Source: Pseudoalteromonas phenolica (GTDB lineage: Bacteria > Pseudomonadota > Gammaproteobacteria > Enterobacterales > Alteromonadaceae). Taken from it: a DNA stretch of 64,000 bases. The notes beneath the pieces are model-generated. The model was not told where the DNA came from. It ran no database searches and saw only the letters and a list, made by a program, of their open reading frames with translations. The stretch lies in the NCBI RefSeq assembly GCF_005876835.1, contig NZ_PPSW01000021.1, positions 1 through 64,000 of the forward strand, given 5' to 3'. This document shows positions 34,853-44,307 of the stretch, one piece after another; the first letter of the stretch is position 1; every line of letters begins with the position of its first letter. A program made the position numbers and the translations under genes.

Positions 34853-35389
34853 TTAGTAAACTAAAACCGCACGACGGTTTTTAGCAAAAGCTTCTTCAGT
34901 GCGAGACTTAACCATTGGTTTCTCTTCACCGTAGCTCACTACAGAGATTTGGCTGTCAGAAACACCTAGGCTTTGTAGATATTTAGCAACTGACTTACCA
35001 CGGCTTTCACCTAGTGCAATGTTGTATTCTGGCGTGCCACGTTCATCAGCATGGCCTTCGATTAGTACTTTAACGCTTGGGTTTTTTACTAAGAAATCAG
35101 CGTGTGCTTGAAGTAACTCAGCATACTGACCACGGATACTTGATTTATCGAAGTCGAAGTATACGATTTGCTCTTGACGAAGCGCTTCATATTTCTGTTG
35201 TAGTTTCTCAGCTGCAGCTTGCTCTGGTGTTAAAGTGTTAACTTCTACATTGCTACCAGATTGTGATGCGTTAGCACCATTATTTTGATTTGCAGCACTT
35301 TCGTCAACGCTTGAAGATGAGCTACATGCTGCAAGTGTCATTACTGGTAAAGCGACCAATAAAGCTTTTAAGGTTTTGTTAAGTTGCAT
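34853..35389 (-). CDS. pal: Peptidoglycan-associated lipoprotein Pal
   Basis: Pal anchors the outer membrane to peptidoglycan and binds TolB. The 178-residue precursor has a lipoprotein signal (lipobox LAAC, Cys22), a Ser/Asn-rich linker and an OmpA-like domain with [18 protein letters not shown] and the diaminopimelate-binding motif [20 protein letters not shown]. It ends NRRAVLVY like other Pal proteins. It follows tolB by 38 bp. Confidence 0.97.
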   Translation of the reverse strand: [178 protein letters not shown]

Positions 35390-35427
35390 CGAGTATATTC
35401 CTATATCAAAAATTTATACCAGTAAAA

Positions 35428-36786
35428 CTACTGTAAAAAAGGTGACCATGCTGGTGCCTTAACCTGTCCATCAGTAACAGGTAGACGCGCTTTGAATCTG
35501 CCGTCCATCGAAACCAGAGCTAATACCTGCTTGTTATTGTACAAGGTACTATACATAATCATAGAGCCATTCGGCGCAATACTTGGTGACTCGTCTAAAC
35601 GAGTACGCGTTAGCACCTGGAATAACCCTGAATTTAATTCTTTTTTCGCAATATGGTACTTTCCTAATGTTCTATTCACCATAACAAGTTGCTTGCCATC
35701 TGGTGTAATTGAACCCGCTAAGTTCATATCGCCATCAAAGGTAGCACGCTTAGATCTACCAGTTTGTAAATTTAACTTATATATCTGAGCATTACCACCC
35801 CTTTCCGATGTATAGACAATTTCTTTGCCATTCGGGTGCCAAGATGGTTCAGTATCTATACTTCTGTGCTTTGTTAAGCGCGTTTCTTTTCGCGTTTTTA
35901 AGTCTAATAGGTAAACCTCAGTTGCACCACCTGCGTCTTTAGAAAGTACAATAAGTAACTTTGTACCATCAGGAGAAAACTGTGGCGCACCATTTATACC
36001 CGGATAGCTAGTTATGATATCTCGCTTACCCGTATATAGGTCTTGCATAACGATTTGAGATTGACGGTTTTCAAAAGTGACATAAGCCAGTTTGGTACCA
36101 TCTGGTGACCAAGCAGGTGACATTAATGGCTCATTTGAACGAAGCAATACTTGCTCGTTATAGCCGTCATAATCCGCCACAACTAGTTGGTATGGCTTAT
36201 CTGTGTTTTCTCGCACAATGACATAAGCAATTTTAGTTCTAAACGCCCCTTTTTCACCTGTTAGTGATTCATAAACTACATCACTGATTTGGTGCGAATA
36301 GCTTCTGAAACCCGCTTCATTAATGATCGACTGACGAGATTCTTGGATATGGTCCTGACTTTTCATTAACTGACCATTGGTCATCATACGCGTTTCACCA
36401 CCTGTGATTTGCGCTCTGATCACATCAATTAACTCATACTTAACCAAGTAACGATCACCAGGTTGTTGAGTGATAGAACCAACTAAGACTGCTTCAACGC
36501 CTTTAGATACCCATGCATCATAGTCAATGTCTTCATCTGTAGAAGGCATTTGAGGCAAATCAGCAAATGAAAGCGGTTTAAATTTACCACTACGTGTTAA
36601 GTCAGCAGCAATAACATCGCTTAATTGCATAGGTAACTCACCTATACCTTCGAATTTAAACGGAACGATGGCAATAGGTCTCGCACTGTCTACCCCTTCG
36701 GTAATGACAATTTCAAGAGCCGCAAAAGCATAATTTTGAATAGATAAAACTAAGCAAACTAATAATACTTTGAATCGCTTGAGCAT
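35428..36786 (-). CDS. tolB: Tol-Pal beta-propeller protein TolB
   Basis: TolB is the periplasmic partner of Pal and TolA. The 452-residue precursor has a signal peptide ending near YAFA, an N-terminal domain ([15 protein letters not shown]) and six propeller repeats with the [27 protein letters not shown] and [16 protein letters not shown] signatures. Length is as in other gammaproteobacteria. It lies 8 bp after tolA. Confidence 0.97.
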   Translation of the reverse strand: MLKRFKVLLVCLVLSIQNYAFAALEIVITEGVDSARPIAIVPFKFEGIGELPMQLSDVIAADLTRSGKFKPLSFADLPQMPSTDEDIDYDAWVSKGVEAVLVGSITQQPGDRYLVKYELIDVIRAQITGGETRMMTNGQLMKSQDHIQESRQSIINEAGFRSYSHQISDVVYESLTGEKGAFRTKIAYVIVRENTDKPYQLVVADYDGYNEQVLLRSNEPLMSPAWSPDGTKLAYVTFENRQSQIVMQDLYTGKRDIITSYPGINGAPQFSPDGTKLLIVLSKDAGGATEVYLLDLKTRKETRLTKHRSIDTEPSWHPNGKEIVYTSERGGNAQIYKLNLQTGRSKRATFDGDMNLAGSITPDGKQLVMVNRTLGKYHIAKKELNSGLFQVLTRTRLDESPSIAPNGSMIMYSTLYNNKQVLALVSMDGRFKARLPVTDGQVKAPAWSPFLQ

Positions 36787-36794
36787 AGTTTTCC

Positions 36795-37733
36795 TTATAG
36801 TTCTGGTTTAATTGTTAAGTTGATGTTCTTGAGTTGTTCAAACACATCTTTATCTTTGGAAACAGGTAAGGTATCCGCTAAACGAATAGCCCTTAGTGCG
36901 GCATCACAAACAAGTTTGTCTCCCCCTAAAGGTTTTACACTTGTTACTAAGCCATTAAAAGCAAGTCGAATATTTACGCGACACTCTTTACCTCTCATCG
37001 CTTCATCGGTCAATAAGTTTGACTGAATACGTTGTGAAATGAGTGCCTGAAATTTTTCAACTTCGCCCATTACTTGCTGCTTTCTTAATTTATTTCGAGC
37101 AGCTTGCTCTTGTGCTAATTGCTCTTGAAGTAGCTGTTCTTCAAGTGCTTTCAAGCGAGCCTTTTCAGCTTCTTCTGCTCTGCGTTTTTCATCTTCTTCA
37201 CGTTTTTTACGTGCAATTTCAGCCTTGCGTAACGCATCTTCTTCGGCTTTTCGCTTATCAGAAGCAGCCTTAGCGGCTTTTTCTGCTGCGAGCTTTTCAG
37301 CGCGCGCTTTTTCAGCATCCGCTCTTTGCTTCTCTTCAATCTTCTTGGCTTTTTTTGCTTGAGCTTCAGCTTTGCGCTTTTCTTCTAGCTTAGCTAACCT
37401 TTGCTGCTCCAATTTTCTGATTCGACGCGCTTCAGCTTCTCGTTCTTTTCTGGCTTGTTGTGCACGTTTTTCGAGTTCTCTGATACGCTTTTCTTCAGCA
37501 CGTTTTTTATTGTCTTCTTGCTGCTTGAGTTCAGCAATTTTTTGCTCAACTAGTTTCTGGTCAACCGATACAGCAGAGACAACTTGCTCTTCTTGTTTCT
37601 CAACAACTGGATCTAGCTGAACCTGCATGACTGTAGGTGTCGGCATTTCAAAATTTGCCGTTGCAAACAAAAAACCACCTAGAGCAATGTGAAGTAGAAA
37701 CGATTTAACAAATCCACTGGTTAATGATTCCAT
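36795..37733 (-). CDS. tolA: Tol system inner-membrane linker TolA
   Basis: TolA spans the periplasm and couples the TolQR motor to TolB/Pal. The 312-residue protein has one N-terminal membrane helix (about 9-25), a very long charged helix rich in Lys, Glu, Ala and Arg (about 50-225), and a C-terminal domain with the characteristic cysteine pair in [16 protein letters not shown] and [14 protein letters not shown]. The gene is 2 bp after tolR. Confidence 0.95.
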   Translation of the reverse strand: MESLTSGFVKSFLLHIALGGFLFATANFEMPTPTVMQVQLDPVVEKQEEQVVSAVSVDQKLVEQKIAELKQQEDNKKRAEEKRIRELEKRAQQARKEREAEARRIRKLEQQRLAKLEEKRKAEAQAKKAKKIEEKQRADAEKARAEKLAAEKAAKAASDKRKAEEDALRKAEIARKKREEDEKRRAEEAEKARLKALEEQLLQEQLAQEQAARNKLRKQQVMGEVEKFQALISQRIQSNLLTDEAMRGKECRVNIRLAFNGLVTSVKPLGGDKLVCDAALRAIRLADTLPVSKDKDVFEQLKNINLTIKPEL

Positions 37734-37735
37734 GA

Positions 37736-38161
37736 CTACTCCTCAAAAGACTTGGTCATTAACCCTACTGACGGCACGCCTGCATTTTTCAAGAAATCCA
37801 TTAGTAGAAGCACTTCTTGATAAGACACACGACCCGAGCCTTTTATTAAAACGGGGGTTTCAGGATTTTGCTGAAGTTTAAGTTTAATCACAGCAGCAAC
37901 CTCAACTGCATCCATCGGCGCCTCAGGATCAGTGCCTACACTCACGTAATAGCGACCTTCAGCATCAATACTGGCTATAATAGGTGGTGCTTCTTTTGTT
38001 TCTACCAGATCAGATTCTGACATCTTAGGCAAATCTACTTTTACACCATGAGTAATCAGTGGCGCTGTCGCCATAAAAATAATGAGAAGTACCAACATAA
38101 CATCGATGTACGGTACCACGTTTATTTCTGCAACCGGACGTCGTTTTTTACGTAAGTACAT
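37736..38161 (-). CDS. tolR: Tol biopolymer transport protein TolR
   Basis: TolR is the ExbD-like stator partner of TolQ. The 141-residue protein has a single membrane helix (about 17-38) carrying the functional Asp in VVPYIDVMLVLLIIFM, followed by a periplasmic domain. It lies 1 bp after tolQ and 2 bp before tolA. Confidence 0.96.
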   Translation of the reverse strand: MYLRKKRRPVAEINVVPYIDVMLVLLIIFMATAPLITHGVKVDLPKMSESDLVETKEAPPIIASIDAEGRYYVSVGTDPEAPMDAVEVAAVIKLKLQQNPETPVLIKGSGRVSYQEVLLLMDFLKNAGVPSVGLMTKSFEE

Positions 38162-38162
38162 A

Positions 38163-38852
38163 TTACTTTGCCTCTACCGAATTTGCAGCTTGACGATGAA
38201 GGATATTCGCAAACTCTTCCATAAAGTTAATGTAATGACTTTCTAGCTTTTCAACATTCTTTGCAAAACGGTTATACGCCATAACAGCAGGAATAGCAGC
38301 GAATAAACCAATCGCTGTCGCGATAAGTGCTTCGGCAATACCTGGGGCAACCATTTGTAATGTTGCTTGCTGGACCTCACCTAATGCAATAAATGCATTC
38401 ATAATACCCCATACAGTGCCAAATAAGCCGATGTAAGGACTGATTGAACCTACTGTCGCCAAAAATGAAAGGCTTGATTCTAGTTTTTCGACTTCTCTTG
38501 ATAGTGCCACGCGCATTGAACGATGCGTCCCCTCAATAACAAGGCCTGTGCTTTGATTCGAGCTTTTCTTTTGTCTTGCAAATTCTTTAAAGCCAGACAC
38601 AAACAATGCTTCTAAACCTGCTGGGCTACCTGTGCGTGCACTAATTTCGTTGTACAACTTACTGAGTTCCATACCTGACCAAAATTTTTGTTCGAATTTT
38701 TTAGTATCATGCATGGCTTTTGAAATAATTGACTTGCGCTGAAAAATAATTGCCCAAGAAGCTATCGACATACCCACTAACGTCAACATAACCAATTGAA
38801 CTAATAAACTTGCTTTTAATATAAGATCAACGAAATTTAGACCCGATTCCAC
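38163..38852 (-). CDS. tolQ: Tol-Pal proton channel protein TolQ (GTG start)
   Basis: TolQ is the ExbB/MotA-like proton channel subunit powering Tol-Pal. The 229-residue protein has three membrane helices (about 15-37, 135-157, 170-192) with the family motifs [20 protein letters not shown] and [20 protein letters not shown]. The start is GTG at 38852 with AGGAG about 9 bases upstream. It is first gene of the operon. ybgC, which commonly precedes tolQ, is absent. Confidence 0.96.
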   Translation of the reverse strand: MESGLNFVDLILKASLLVQLVMLTLVGMSIASWAIIFQRKSIISKAMHDTKKFEQKFWSGMELSKLYNEISARTGSPAGLEALFVSGFKEFARQKKSSNQSTGLVIEGTHRSMRVALSREVEKLESSLSFLATVGSISPYIGLFGTVWGIMNAFIALGEVQQATLQMVAPGIAEALIATAIGLFAAIPAVMAYNRFAKNVEKLESHYINFMEEFANILHRQAANSVEAK

Positions 38853-39432
38853 CTTGTTATACTCCTAAAATAGTTGTGTTTGGGCATTCAGCGCCATTAG
38901 CTTATTCATCGACAATGTCACAAGCCAATAGTTCATTTAGTTTACCCAGACATTACAGCCCTGACAATCTGATTACTACGAATTGAAGTGAATTAACGAC
39001 AAACTGTTTAAATAGCATTCTTATCTTACTAACTTACTGGATTCCTTTCTCAAATTTGATGCTTGCTGTTCAAAAACCACTTTAAAATTTACCTTTATGT
39101 TGTCGTCAAAGTTTTAATTATGCGTAAATAAAAGTTATTCAGCCGAAATAAAAGCTCCATAATAAAATAGCAAAATGAATAGGCGCTTATTTATGAGAAG
39201 ATAATGCATAAATCGGAGCACTTATTCAAAATAAATGAATAAACCCTCAAAACCCTATTGGTAATACCAATTTCCAACAATAAAACTAATTACAAAAAAC
39301 TTGTTCAAAATATATCTTTTACTTTTAAATCATGCAAATAACAAATTTCATGTAGGCTTTTATTAGAGTGAAGAACAAATAAAAACCCCGTCGCATTAGA
39401 TTTTCTTATCTGAAACATATAAATTTTCTAGT
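38853..39432. other. AT-rich intergenic region upstream of tolQ
   Basis: No coding region is seen here. A candidate minus-strand promoter for tolQ is TTGACG (39104-39109), 17 bp, TTTAAA (39081-39086), which would give a 5' leader of about 220 bases. The rest is unexplained AT-rich DNA. The sRNA unit described next starts at its high-coordinate end. Confidence 0.4.
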
Positions 39433-39461
39433 TTGATAACAAATCATAGAACTCGTATTAT
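39433..39461 (+). promoter_or_regulatory. Sigma-70 promoter of the candidate sRNA
   Basis: TTGATA (39433-39438) and TATTAT (39456-39461) are separated by exactly 17 bp. Each differs from consensus at one or two positions. No plus-strand ORF follows before the terminator at 39592-39618. Predicted start is near 39468. Confidence 0.6.
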
Positions 39462-39467
39462 ATCTCT

Positions 39468-39618
39468 CGTTCCAGTAAGACAACTTACCGAAACAGTTTT
39501 TAGTAATATGATTTCTGATTGTCGTATTGCTTTTTAGATACAACTTTATGTATTTAATGTTCCCTTATTACTTCCTTCAACTTGTTGTTTTGCCCGCTTT
39601 TTTAGCGGGCTTTTTTTT
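39468..39618 (+). ncRNA. Candidate trans-acting small RNA (about 150 nt)
   Basis: A good plus-strand promoter and a strong intrinsic terminator frame a 150-bp stretch with no ORF worth the name. The terminator stem GCCCGCT-TTTTT-AGCGGGC is followed by eight T, the kind of 3' end that Hfq-bound sRNAs carry. The interior is U-rich and mostly single-stranded by eye, with CUUCCUUC and UUGUUGUUUUG tracts as possible seed or Hfq sites. I do not recognise the sequence as RyhB, Spot 42, GcvB or another named sRNA. It lies between tolQ and grxD. Confidence 0.55.
39592..39618 (+). terminator. Terminator of the candidate sRNA
   Basis: GCCCGCT and AGCGGGC form a 7-bp GC-rich stem with a T5 loop, followed by T8. 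There is no protein-coding gene on the plus strand for more than 15 kb upstream, so it does not serve an annotated gene. Confidence 0.85.
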
Positions 39619-39649
39619 GCCCATTTTTTATTGAAGCAAAATTCAGACA

Positions 39650-39677
39650 AAAAAAAGCCCGAACATCAGTTCGAGCT
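39650..39677 (-). terminator. Terminator of grxD
   Basis: AGCTCGAAC and GTTCGGGCT (minus strand) form a 9-bp stem with loop TGAT, followed by T8. It lies about 23 bp after the grxD stop. Confidence 0.88.
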
Positions 39678-39699
39678 CATGGTATTTAATGAAAGTAGA

Positions 39700-40041
39700 T
39701 TAAGCTTCTTCGCTTTCATCTCTGTATTTGTCAGCAGTTTCTTTAATCAACGGCTGTAATTCACCCTTTTGGAACATTTCTAAAATAATGTCACAACCAC
39801 CGATTAACTCACCTTCAACCCAAAGCTGAGGGAAAGTCGGCCAGTTCGCATAGTGAGGTAACTCAGCACGAATATCTGGGTTTAGAAGAATATCAACATA
39901 AGCAAACTGTTCACCACAAGCCATTAGTGCCTGAGACGCTTGTGAAGAAAAACCACAGTTAGGCAGTTTAGGTGAGCCTTTCATGTATAAAATGATTGGG
40001 TTTTCAGAAATTTGTTGCTTAATTTTATCAATGGTTTCCAT
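39700..40041 (-). CDS. grxD: Monothiol glutaredoxin GrxD (CGFS type)
   Basis: Grx4 carries and delivers [2Fe-2S] clusters, often with BolA. The 113-residue protein has the CGFS active site (GSPKLPNCGFSSQASQAL), the thioredoxin cis-Pro in WPTFPQLWVEGELIGGCDI and the usual C-terminus. Divergent from sodB, as the two are neighbours in E. coli too. An IscR-type site lies 118 bp upstream. Confidence 0.97.
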   Translation of the reverse strand: METIDKIKQQISENPIILYMKGSPKLPNCGFSSQASQALMACGEQFAYVDILLNPDIRAELPHYANWPTFPQLWVEGELIGGCDIILEMFQKGELQPLIKETADKYRDESEEA

Positions 40042-40158
40042 TTATTAACCTCTATGTGACGATGCGTAGCCATGAAAAATCGAATTCGTTGCGTGGTAAA
40101 ACACGCATTTTTGGCAAATAAAACAAATAGTCTCTAACTACGCCATTGCTGTTTGCCT

Positions 40159-40183
40159 AAACTTGAGTAAAATACTCAGGAAT
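40159..40183. promoter_or_regulatory. IscR type-1-like binding site between grxD and sodB
   Basis: By my alignment 21 of 25 positions fit the E. coli type-1 IscR consensus (ATASYYGACTRWWWYAGTCRRSTAT). The core TGAGTAAAATACTCA (40164-40178) is a perfect inverted repeat. The site overlaps a possible plus-strand promoter (TATAGT at 40184-40189) and is about 100 bp from either start codon. Both neighbours deal with iron or Fe-S clusters. The call rests on the consensus as I remember it. Confidence 0.55.
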
Positions 40184-40281
40184 TATAGTATCACTATAAA
40201 GTTAATTCGTATAGAAATCTGGACCTCAGTAGTCTATGTTTCAGTCGTAATTAGCAAAATACATAACAAATGGAGATAACC

Positions 40282-40863
40282 ATGGCTTTTGAACTACCGT
40301 CATTACCTTATGCAATCGATGCGCTAGAACCACATATTTCTAAAGAAACTTTAGAATTTCACCACGGTAAGCACCACAACACTTATGTAGTGAAATTAAA
40401 TGGTTTAGTTGAAGGTACTGACTTTGCAGATAAAACTCTTGAAGAAGTAGTACGCAGCTCTGAAGGCGGCGTTTTCAATAACGCAGCACAAATCTGGAAC
40501 CACACTTTCTACTGGCACAGCCTTTCACCAAATGCAGGTGGCGAGCCAACAGGTAAAGTTGCTGAATTAATTAATGCGAAATGGGGCTCATTCGCAGCAT
40601 TCCAAGAAGCTTTTAACGATAAAGCAGTAAACAACTTCGGTTCAAGCTGGACTTGGTTAGTACAACTAGCTGACGGTTCACTAGATATCGTAAATACTTC
40701 AAATGCAGCAACACCACTAACAGAAGAAGGTGTAACGCCTATCCTAACTGTTGACCTTTGGGAACACGCTTATTATATCGATTACCGCAATGTTCGTCCT
40801 GAATACCTAAAAGGTTTCTGGGCACTAGTTAACTGGGAATTTGCTAACAGCAACCTGGCTTAA
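40282..40863 (+). CDS. sodB: Iron superoxide dismutase SodB
   Basis: SodB dismutates superoxide in the cytosol. The start is ATG 40282 ([20 protein letters not shown]), with TGGAG 7 bases upstream; an ATG four codons earlier overlaps that ribosome site and was rejected. The 193-residue protein has the metal ligands in [22 protein letters not shown], and [14 protein letters not shown]. The Fe-type segment [13 protein letters not shown], with Gln before IWN, marks it as iron rather than manganese enzyme. Confidence 0.97.
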   Translation: MAFELPSLPYAIDALEPHISKETLEFHHGKHHNTYVVKLNGLVEGTDFADKTLEEVVRSSEGGVFNNAAQIWNHTFYWHSLSPNAGGEPTGKVAELINAKWGSFAAFQEAFNDKAVNNFGSSWTWLVQLADGSLDIVNTSNAATPLTEEGVTPILTVDLWEHAYYIDYRNVRPEYLKGFWALVNWEFANSNLA

Positions 40864-40890
40864 TATCTCTTTAATTGCAGATAATTGAAT

Positions 40891-40917
40891 AAAGGCGTCT
40901 ATGTACGCCTTTTTTTA
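40891..40917 (+). terminator. Terminator of sodB
   Basis: AAAGGCGT and ACGCCTTT form an 8-bp stem with a 6-base loop, running into T7. Confidence 0.85.
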
Positions 40918-41057
40918 TACTTCCCTCTTTGCCATTCATCAATTAAATATCTGGATTTTTTAGGCAATTTCCTAATTTCATGTCTAAGCTTTAAATATAC
41001 CTTTTACTATTAAATAGTTTCTCATTCTAAGCTCACACAGGTTATTTGGAGGTCGTT

Positions 41058-42980
41058 ATGACAATATTCGAACATTATCAAGCCAGATATGAAGCTTCCC
41101 AAGAAGAAGAATATTCAATCGCTGAATTTCTAGAAATCTGTAAGAACGATAAATCGGCGTATGCAAGTGCAGCAGAACGGTTACTCATGGCTATTGGTGA
41201 GCCTGAGATGGTTGATACTTCGACAGATGCAAGGTTGAGCAGATTATTTTCAAATCGCGTCATTGCGCGCTACCCTGCTTTTAACGAATTTTATGGAATG
41301 GAAGAAGCCATTGAACAAATCGTTTCATATCTGAAACATGCTGCGCAAGGTTTGGAAGAATGTAAACAAGTACTATATCTTCTCGGTCCGGTTGGTGGTG
41401 GTAAATCGTCGATTGCAGAAAAACTCAAATATCTAATGCAGCAAGTTCCTATTTATGCCATTAAAGGGTCTCCAGTTAACGACCACCCCCTCTCTTTGTT
41501 TAATCCTGTAGAAGATGCAAACTTACTAGAGAAAGAATATGGTATTAAGCCTCGTTATTTAAAAACAATCATGTCTCCTTGGGCGACTAAGCGCTTACAT
41601 GAGTTTGGTGGAGACATCACTCAATTCAAAGTCGTTAAACGCTATCCGTCTATTTTAGATCAGGTTGCGATTGCGAAAACTGAACCTGGTGATGAAAACA
41701 ACCAAGATATCTCTGCGTTAGTGGGGAAAGTAGATATTCGAAAACTTGAACATTACGCACAAAACGATCCAGATGCTTATGCATATTCTGGCTCATTGTG
41801 TTTAGCAAACCAAGGCCTTATGGAGTTTGTTGAAATGTTCAAAGCACCAATTAAAGTGCTTCACCCTCTATTAACTGCAACCCAAGAAGGCAACTACAAC
41901 GGTACAGAAGGGATTTCCGCGCTTCCATACAACGGCATGATATTAGCGCACTCGAATGAGTCTGAATGGCAAAGTTTTAAAAACAATAAAAATAATGAGG
42001 CATTTTTAGATCGTGTATACATCGTAAAAGTGCCATATTGCTTGAGAGTATCTGAAGAAGTCAAAATTTATCAAAAGCTATTAGATAATAGCGAACTCTC
42101 TTCAGCGCCATGTGCACCAGGCACTTTAGAAACCCTTGCAAAATTCGTGTCGCTGTCAAGATTGCAGGAGCCTGAAAACTCAAGCATTTATTCTAAAATG
42201 CGAGTGTATGATGGTGAGAGCTTAAAAGACACAGATCCAAAAGCTAAGTCCTACCAAGAATACCGTGACTATGCGGGCGTTGATGAAGGTATGACGGGGT
42301 TATCTACTCGCTTTGCATTCAAAATTCTATCTCGCGTGTTTAATTTCGATCATGCTGAGGTTGCGGCCAACCCAGTTCATTTATTCTATGTACTAGAACA
42401 ACAAATTGAGCGTGAGCAATTTAATGCAGAAGTACAAGAGCGTTACTTAAGCCACCTAAAAGGCTACTTAATTCCTCAGTATGTTGAGTTTATTGGCAAA
42501 GAGTTGCAAACCGCTTATTTAGAATCGTACTCGGAGTACGGTCAAAATATATTCGACCGCTATGTGACTTATGCTGACTTCTGGATCCAAGACCAAGAAT
42601 ATCGTGACCCAGATACAGGACAACTATTCGATAGAGCCGCTTTAAATGCTGAGCTTGAGAAAATAGAGAAACCTGCCGGCATTTCTAACCCGAAAGATTT
42701 TAGAAATGAAATTGTTAACTTTGTCTTGAGAGCAAGAGCGCACCATAATGGTGAAAACCCTGTTTGGACAAGTTATGAGAAATTACGCACTGTCATAGAG
42801 AAGAAAATGTTCTCGAACACTGAAGATCTGCTGCCTGTAATTTCATTCAACGCCAAAACGTCTGCTGAAGATCAGAAGAAGCACGAAGACTTCGTAAATC
42901 GTATGGTTGAAAAAGGTTACACAGAGAAACAAGTTCGCTTGTTATCTGAATGGTATTTAAGAGTTAGAAAGTCTCAGTAA
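41058..42980 (+). CDS. yeaG: PrkA-family serine protein kinase/AAA+ protein (YeaG)
   Basis: PrkA/YeaG is a stress-related Ser kinase or AAA+ protease acting with YeaH and YcgB under starvation. The start is ATG 41058 (MTIFEHYQARYE), with TTGGAGG 7 bases upstream; the TTG of that site is not the start. The 640-residue protein (E. coli 644) has Walker A LLGPVGGGKSSIAEKL, a conserved KGSPVNDHPLSLF and the C-terminal kinase-like domain. First gene of a yeaG-yeaH-ycgB operon; in enterobacteria ycgB is unlinked, so here the functional trio is physically joined. Confidence 0.96.
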   Translation: MTIFEHYQARYEASQEEEYSIAEFLEICKNDKSAYASAAERLLMAIGEPEMVDTSTDARLSRLFSNRVIARYPAFNEFYGMEEAIEQIVSYLKHAAQGLEECKQVLYLLGPVGGGKSSIAEKLKYLMQQVPIYAIKGSPVNDHPLSLFNPVEDANLLEKEYGIKPRYLKTIMSPWATKRLHEFGGDITQFKVVKRYPSILDQVAIAKTEPGDENNQDISALVGKVDIRKLEHYAQNDPDAYAYSGSLCLANQGLMEFVEMFKAPIKVLHPLLTATQEGNYNGTEGISALPYNGMILAHSNESEWQSFKNNKNNEAFLDRVYIVKVPYCLRVSEEVKIYQKLLDNSELSSAPCAPGTLETLAKFVSLSRLQEPENSSIYSKMRVYDGESLKDTDPKAKSYQEYRDYAGVDEGMTGLSTRFAFKILSRVFNFDHAEVAANPVHLFYVLEQQIEREQFNAEVQERYLSHLKGYLIPQYVEFIGKELQTAYLESYSEYGQNIFDRYVTYADFWIQDQEYRDPDTGQLFDRAALNAELEKIEKPAGISNPKDFRNEIVNFVLRARAHHNGENPVWTSYEKLRTVIEKKMFSNTEDLLPVISFNAKTSAEDQKKHEDFVNRMVEKGYTEKQVRLLSEWYLRVRKSQ

Positions 42981-43005
42981 AGCGTGAGTTCTTGGAGGGT
43001 GATTT

Positions 43006-44292
43006 ATGGCACATTTTATAGACCGTCGCCTGAATGGGAAGAATAAAAGTACGCTGAATCGTCAGCGCTTCATTAGACGGTATAAGAAGCAAATAAAAGA
43101 AGCAGTATCAGATGCAATCAATAAGAGAAGCGTCACAGATATAAGCAGTGGTGAAAGTATTTCAATACCACAGCGTGATATCAGTGAACCTGTTTTTCAT
43201 CAAGGAAAAGGGGGGGATCGTGACATGATCCACCCTGGTAATGATCAATTCAGTACTGGCGATAAAATACAACGCCCCCCTTCTGGTCAAGGAGGAGGTG
43301 GCGGCGAAGGTGAAGCCAGTGATCAAGGTGAAGGTCAAGATGACTTTGTTTTTTCAATCTCGAAAGATGAGTATCTTGACCTGTTGTTTGAAGACTTAGA
43401 ACTGCCTAACCTTCAACAAAGTCAACTTGATAAATTAGTGCAAATGAAAACCCACAGAGCAGGCTTTTGTAACGATGGCATGCCAAGCAATCTAGATATT
43501 GTTCGTTCCCTGCAAGGTTCATTATCTAGAAGAGTTGCTATGTCTGCTGGGAAAAAACGTCGATTAAAAGAGGCTGAAGAAGAGCTTGAGGCATTATTAA
43601 ATGAAAGCGTGCCTCCAGAACATCAAATTAATAATCTTAAGTTAGAAATAGACGAGCTTAAACGTAAGATTGCAACTGTACCTTTTATAGATAATTACGA
43701 TTTGCGTTTTCGTAATTACGAAAAGCGCCCTCACCCAACAAGCAAAGCTGTTATGTTTTGTTTAATGGATGTCTCAGGTTCAATGGATCAGGCTACTAAA
43801 GATATGGCAAAGCGCTTTTATATTTTACTTTACCAGTTTCTAACTCGTACCTATAAAGATATTGAAGTCGTTTATATTAGGCATCATACCCAAGCAAAAG
43901 AAGTCGATGAACAAGAGTTTTTTTATTCTCAAGAAACGGGTGGCACCATTGTCTCTAGCGCACTTAAACTCATGGATGAAATAGTTAAAGAGCGTTATTC
44001 GCAAGGTGATTGGAATATCTATGCAGCGCAGGCTTCTGACGGAGACAACTGGGCTGATGATTCACCACATTGTACAGATATTCTTACCAATAAACTGCTT
44101 AAAACGGTTCGTTATTACGCTTATATAGAAATAACAACTCGCGCTCACCAAAGCCTTTGGCGTGAATATCAGGGCATTGCGCAAACGCATAGCAACTTTG
44201 CCATGCAGCATATTCGAAGTGTTGAAGATATTTATCCAATCTTCAGAGAGTTATTTAAAAAGAACCAAAAACAACACCAAGGCGCTGCTTAG
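43006..44292 (+). CDS. yeaH: YeaH/YhbH family protein with VWA-like domain
   Basis: The 428-residue protein matches UPF0229 (YeaH). The N-terminus is basic ([20 protein letters not shown]), a Gly-rich linker stands at about 93-110, and the C-terminal half has a von Willebrand A-type metal site motif in [23 protein letters not shown] is the MIDAS signature. It is encoded 25 bp after prkA/yeaG and is thought to act with that kinase in the stress response. GGAGG lies before the ATG. Confidence 0.95.
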   Translation: MAHFIDRRLNGKNKSTLNRQRFIRRYKKQIKEAVSDAINKRSVTDISSGESISIPQRDISEPVFHQGKGGDRDMIHPGNDQFSTGDKIQRPPSGQGGGGGEGEASDQGEGQDDFVFSISKDEYLDLLFEDLELPNLQQSQLDKLVQMKTHRAGFCNDGMPSNLDIVRSLQGSLSRRVAMSAGKKRRLKEAEEELEALLNESVPPEHQINNLKLEIDELKRKIATVPFIDNYDLRFRNYEKRPHPTSKAVMFCLMDVSGSMDQATKDMAKRFYILLYQFLTRTYKDIEVVYIRHHTQAKEVDEQEFFYSQETGGTIVSSALKLMDEIVKERYSQGDWNIYAAQASDGDNWADDSPHCTDILTNKLLKTVRYYAYIEITTRAHQSLWREYQGIAQTHSNFAMQHIRSVEDIYPIFRELFKKNQKQHQGAA

Positions 44293-44307
44293 TCTTAAGG
44301 AGGGGTT

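Noticed and set aside
36820..37620. Plus-strand ORFs opposite tolA
   Set aside because: They mirror the low-complexity Lys/Glu/Ala helix of TolA and have no ribosome sites or family motifs.
39468..39618. Identity of the sRNA with RyhB, because of nearby sodB
   Set aside because: The RyhB core sequence and a Fur box are not visible.
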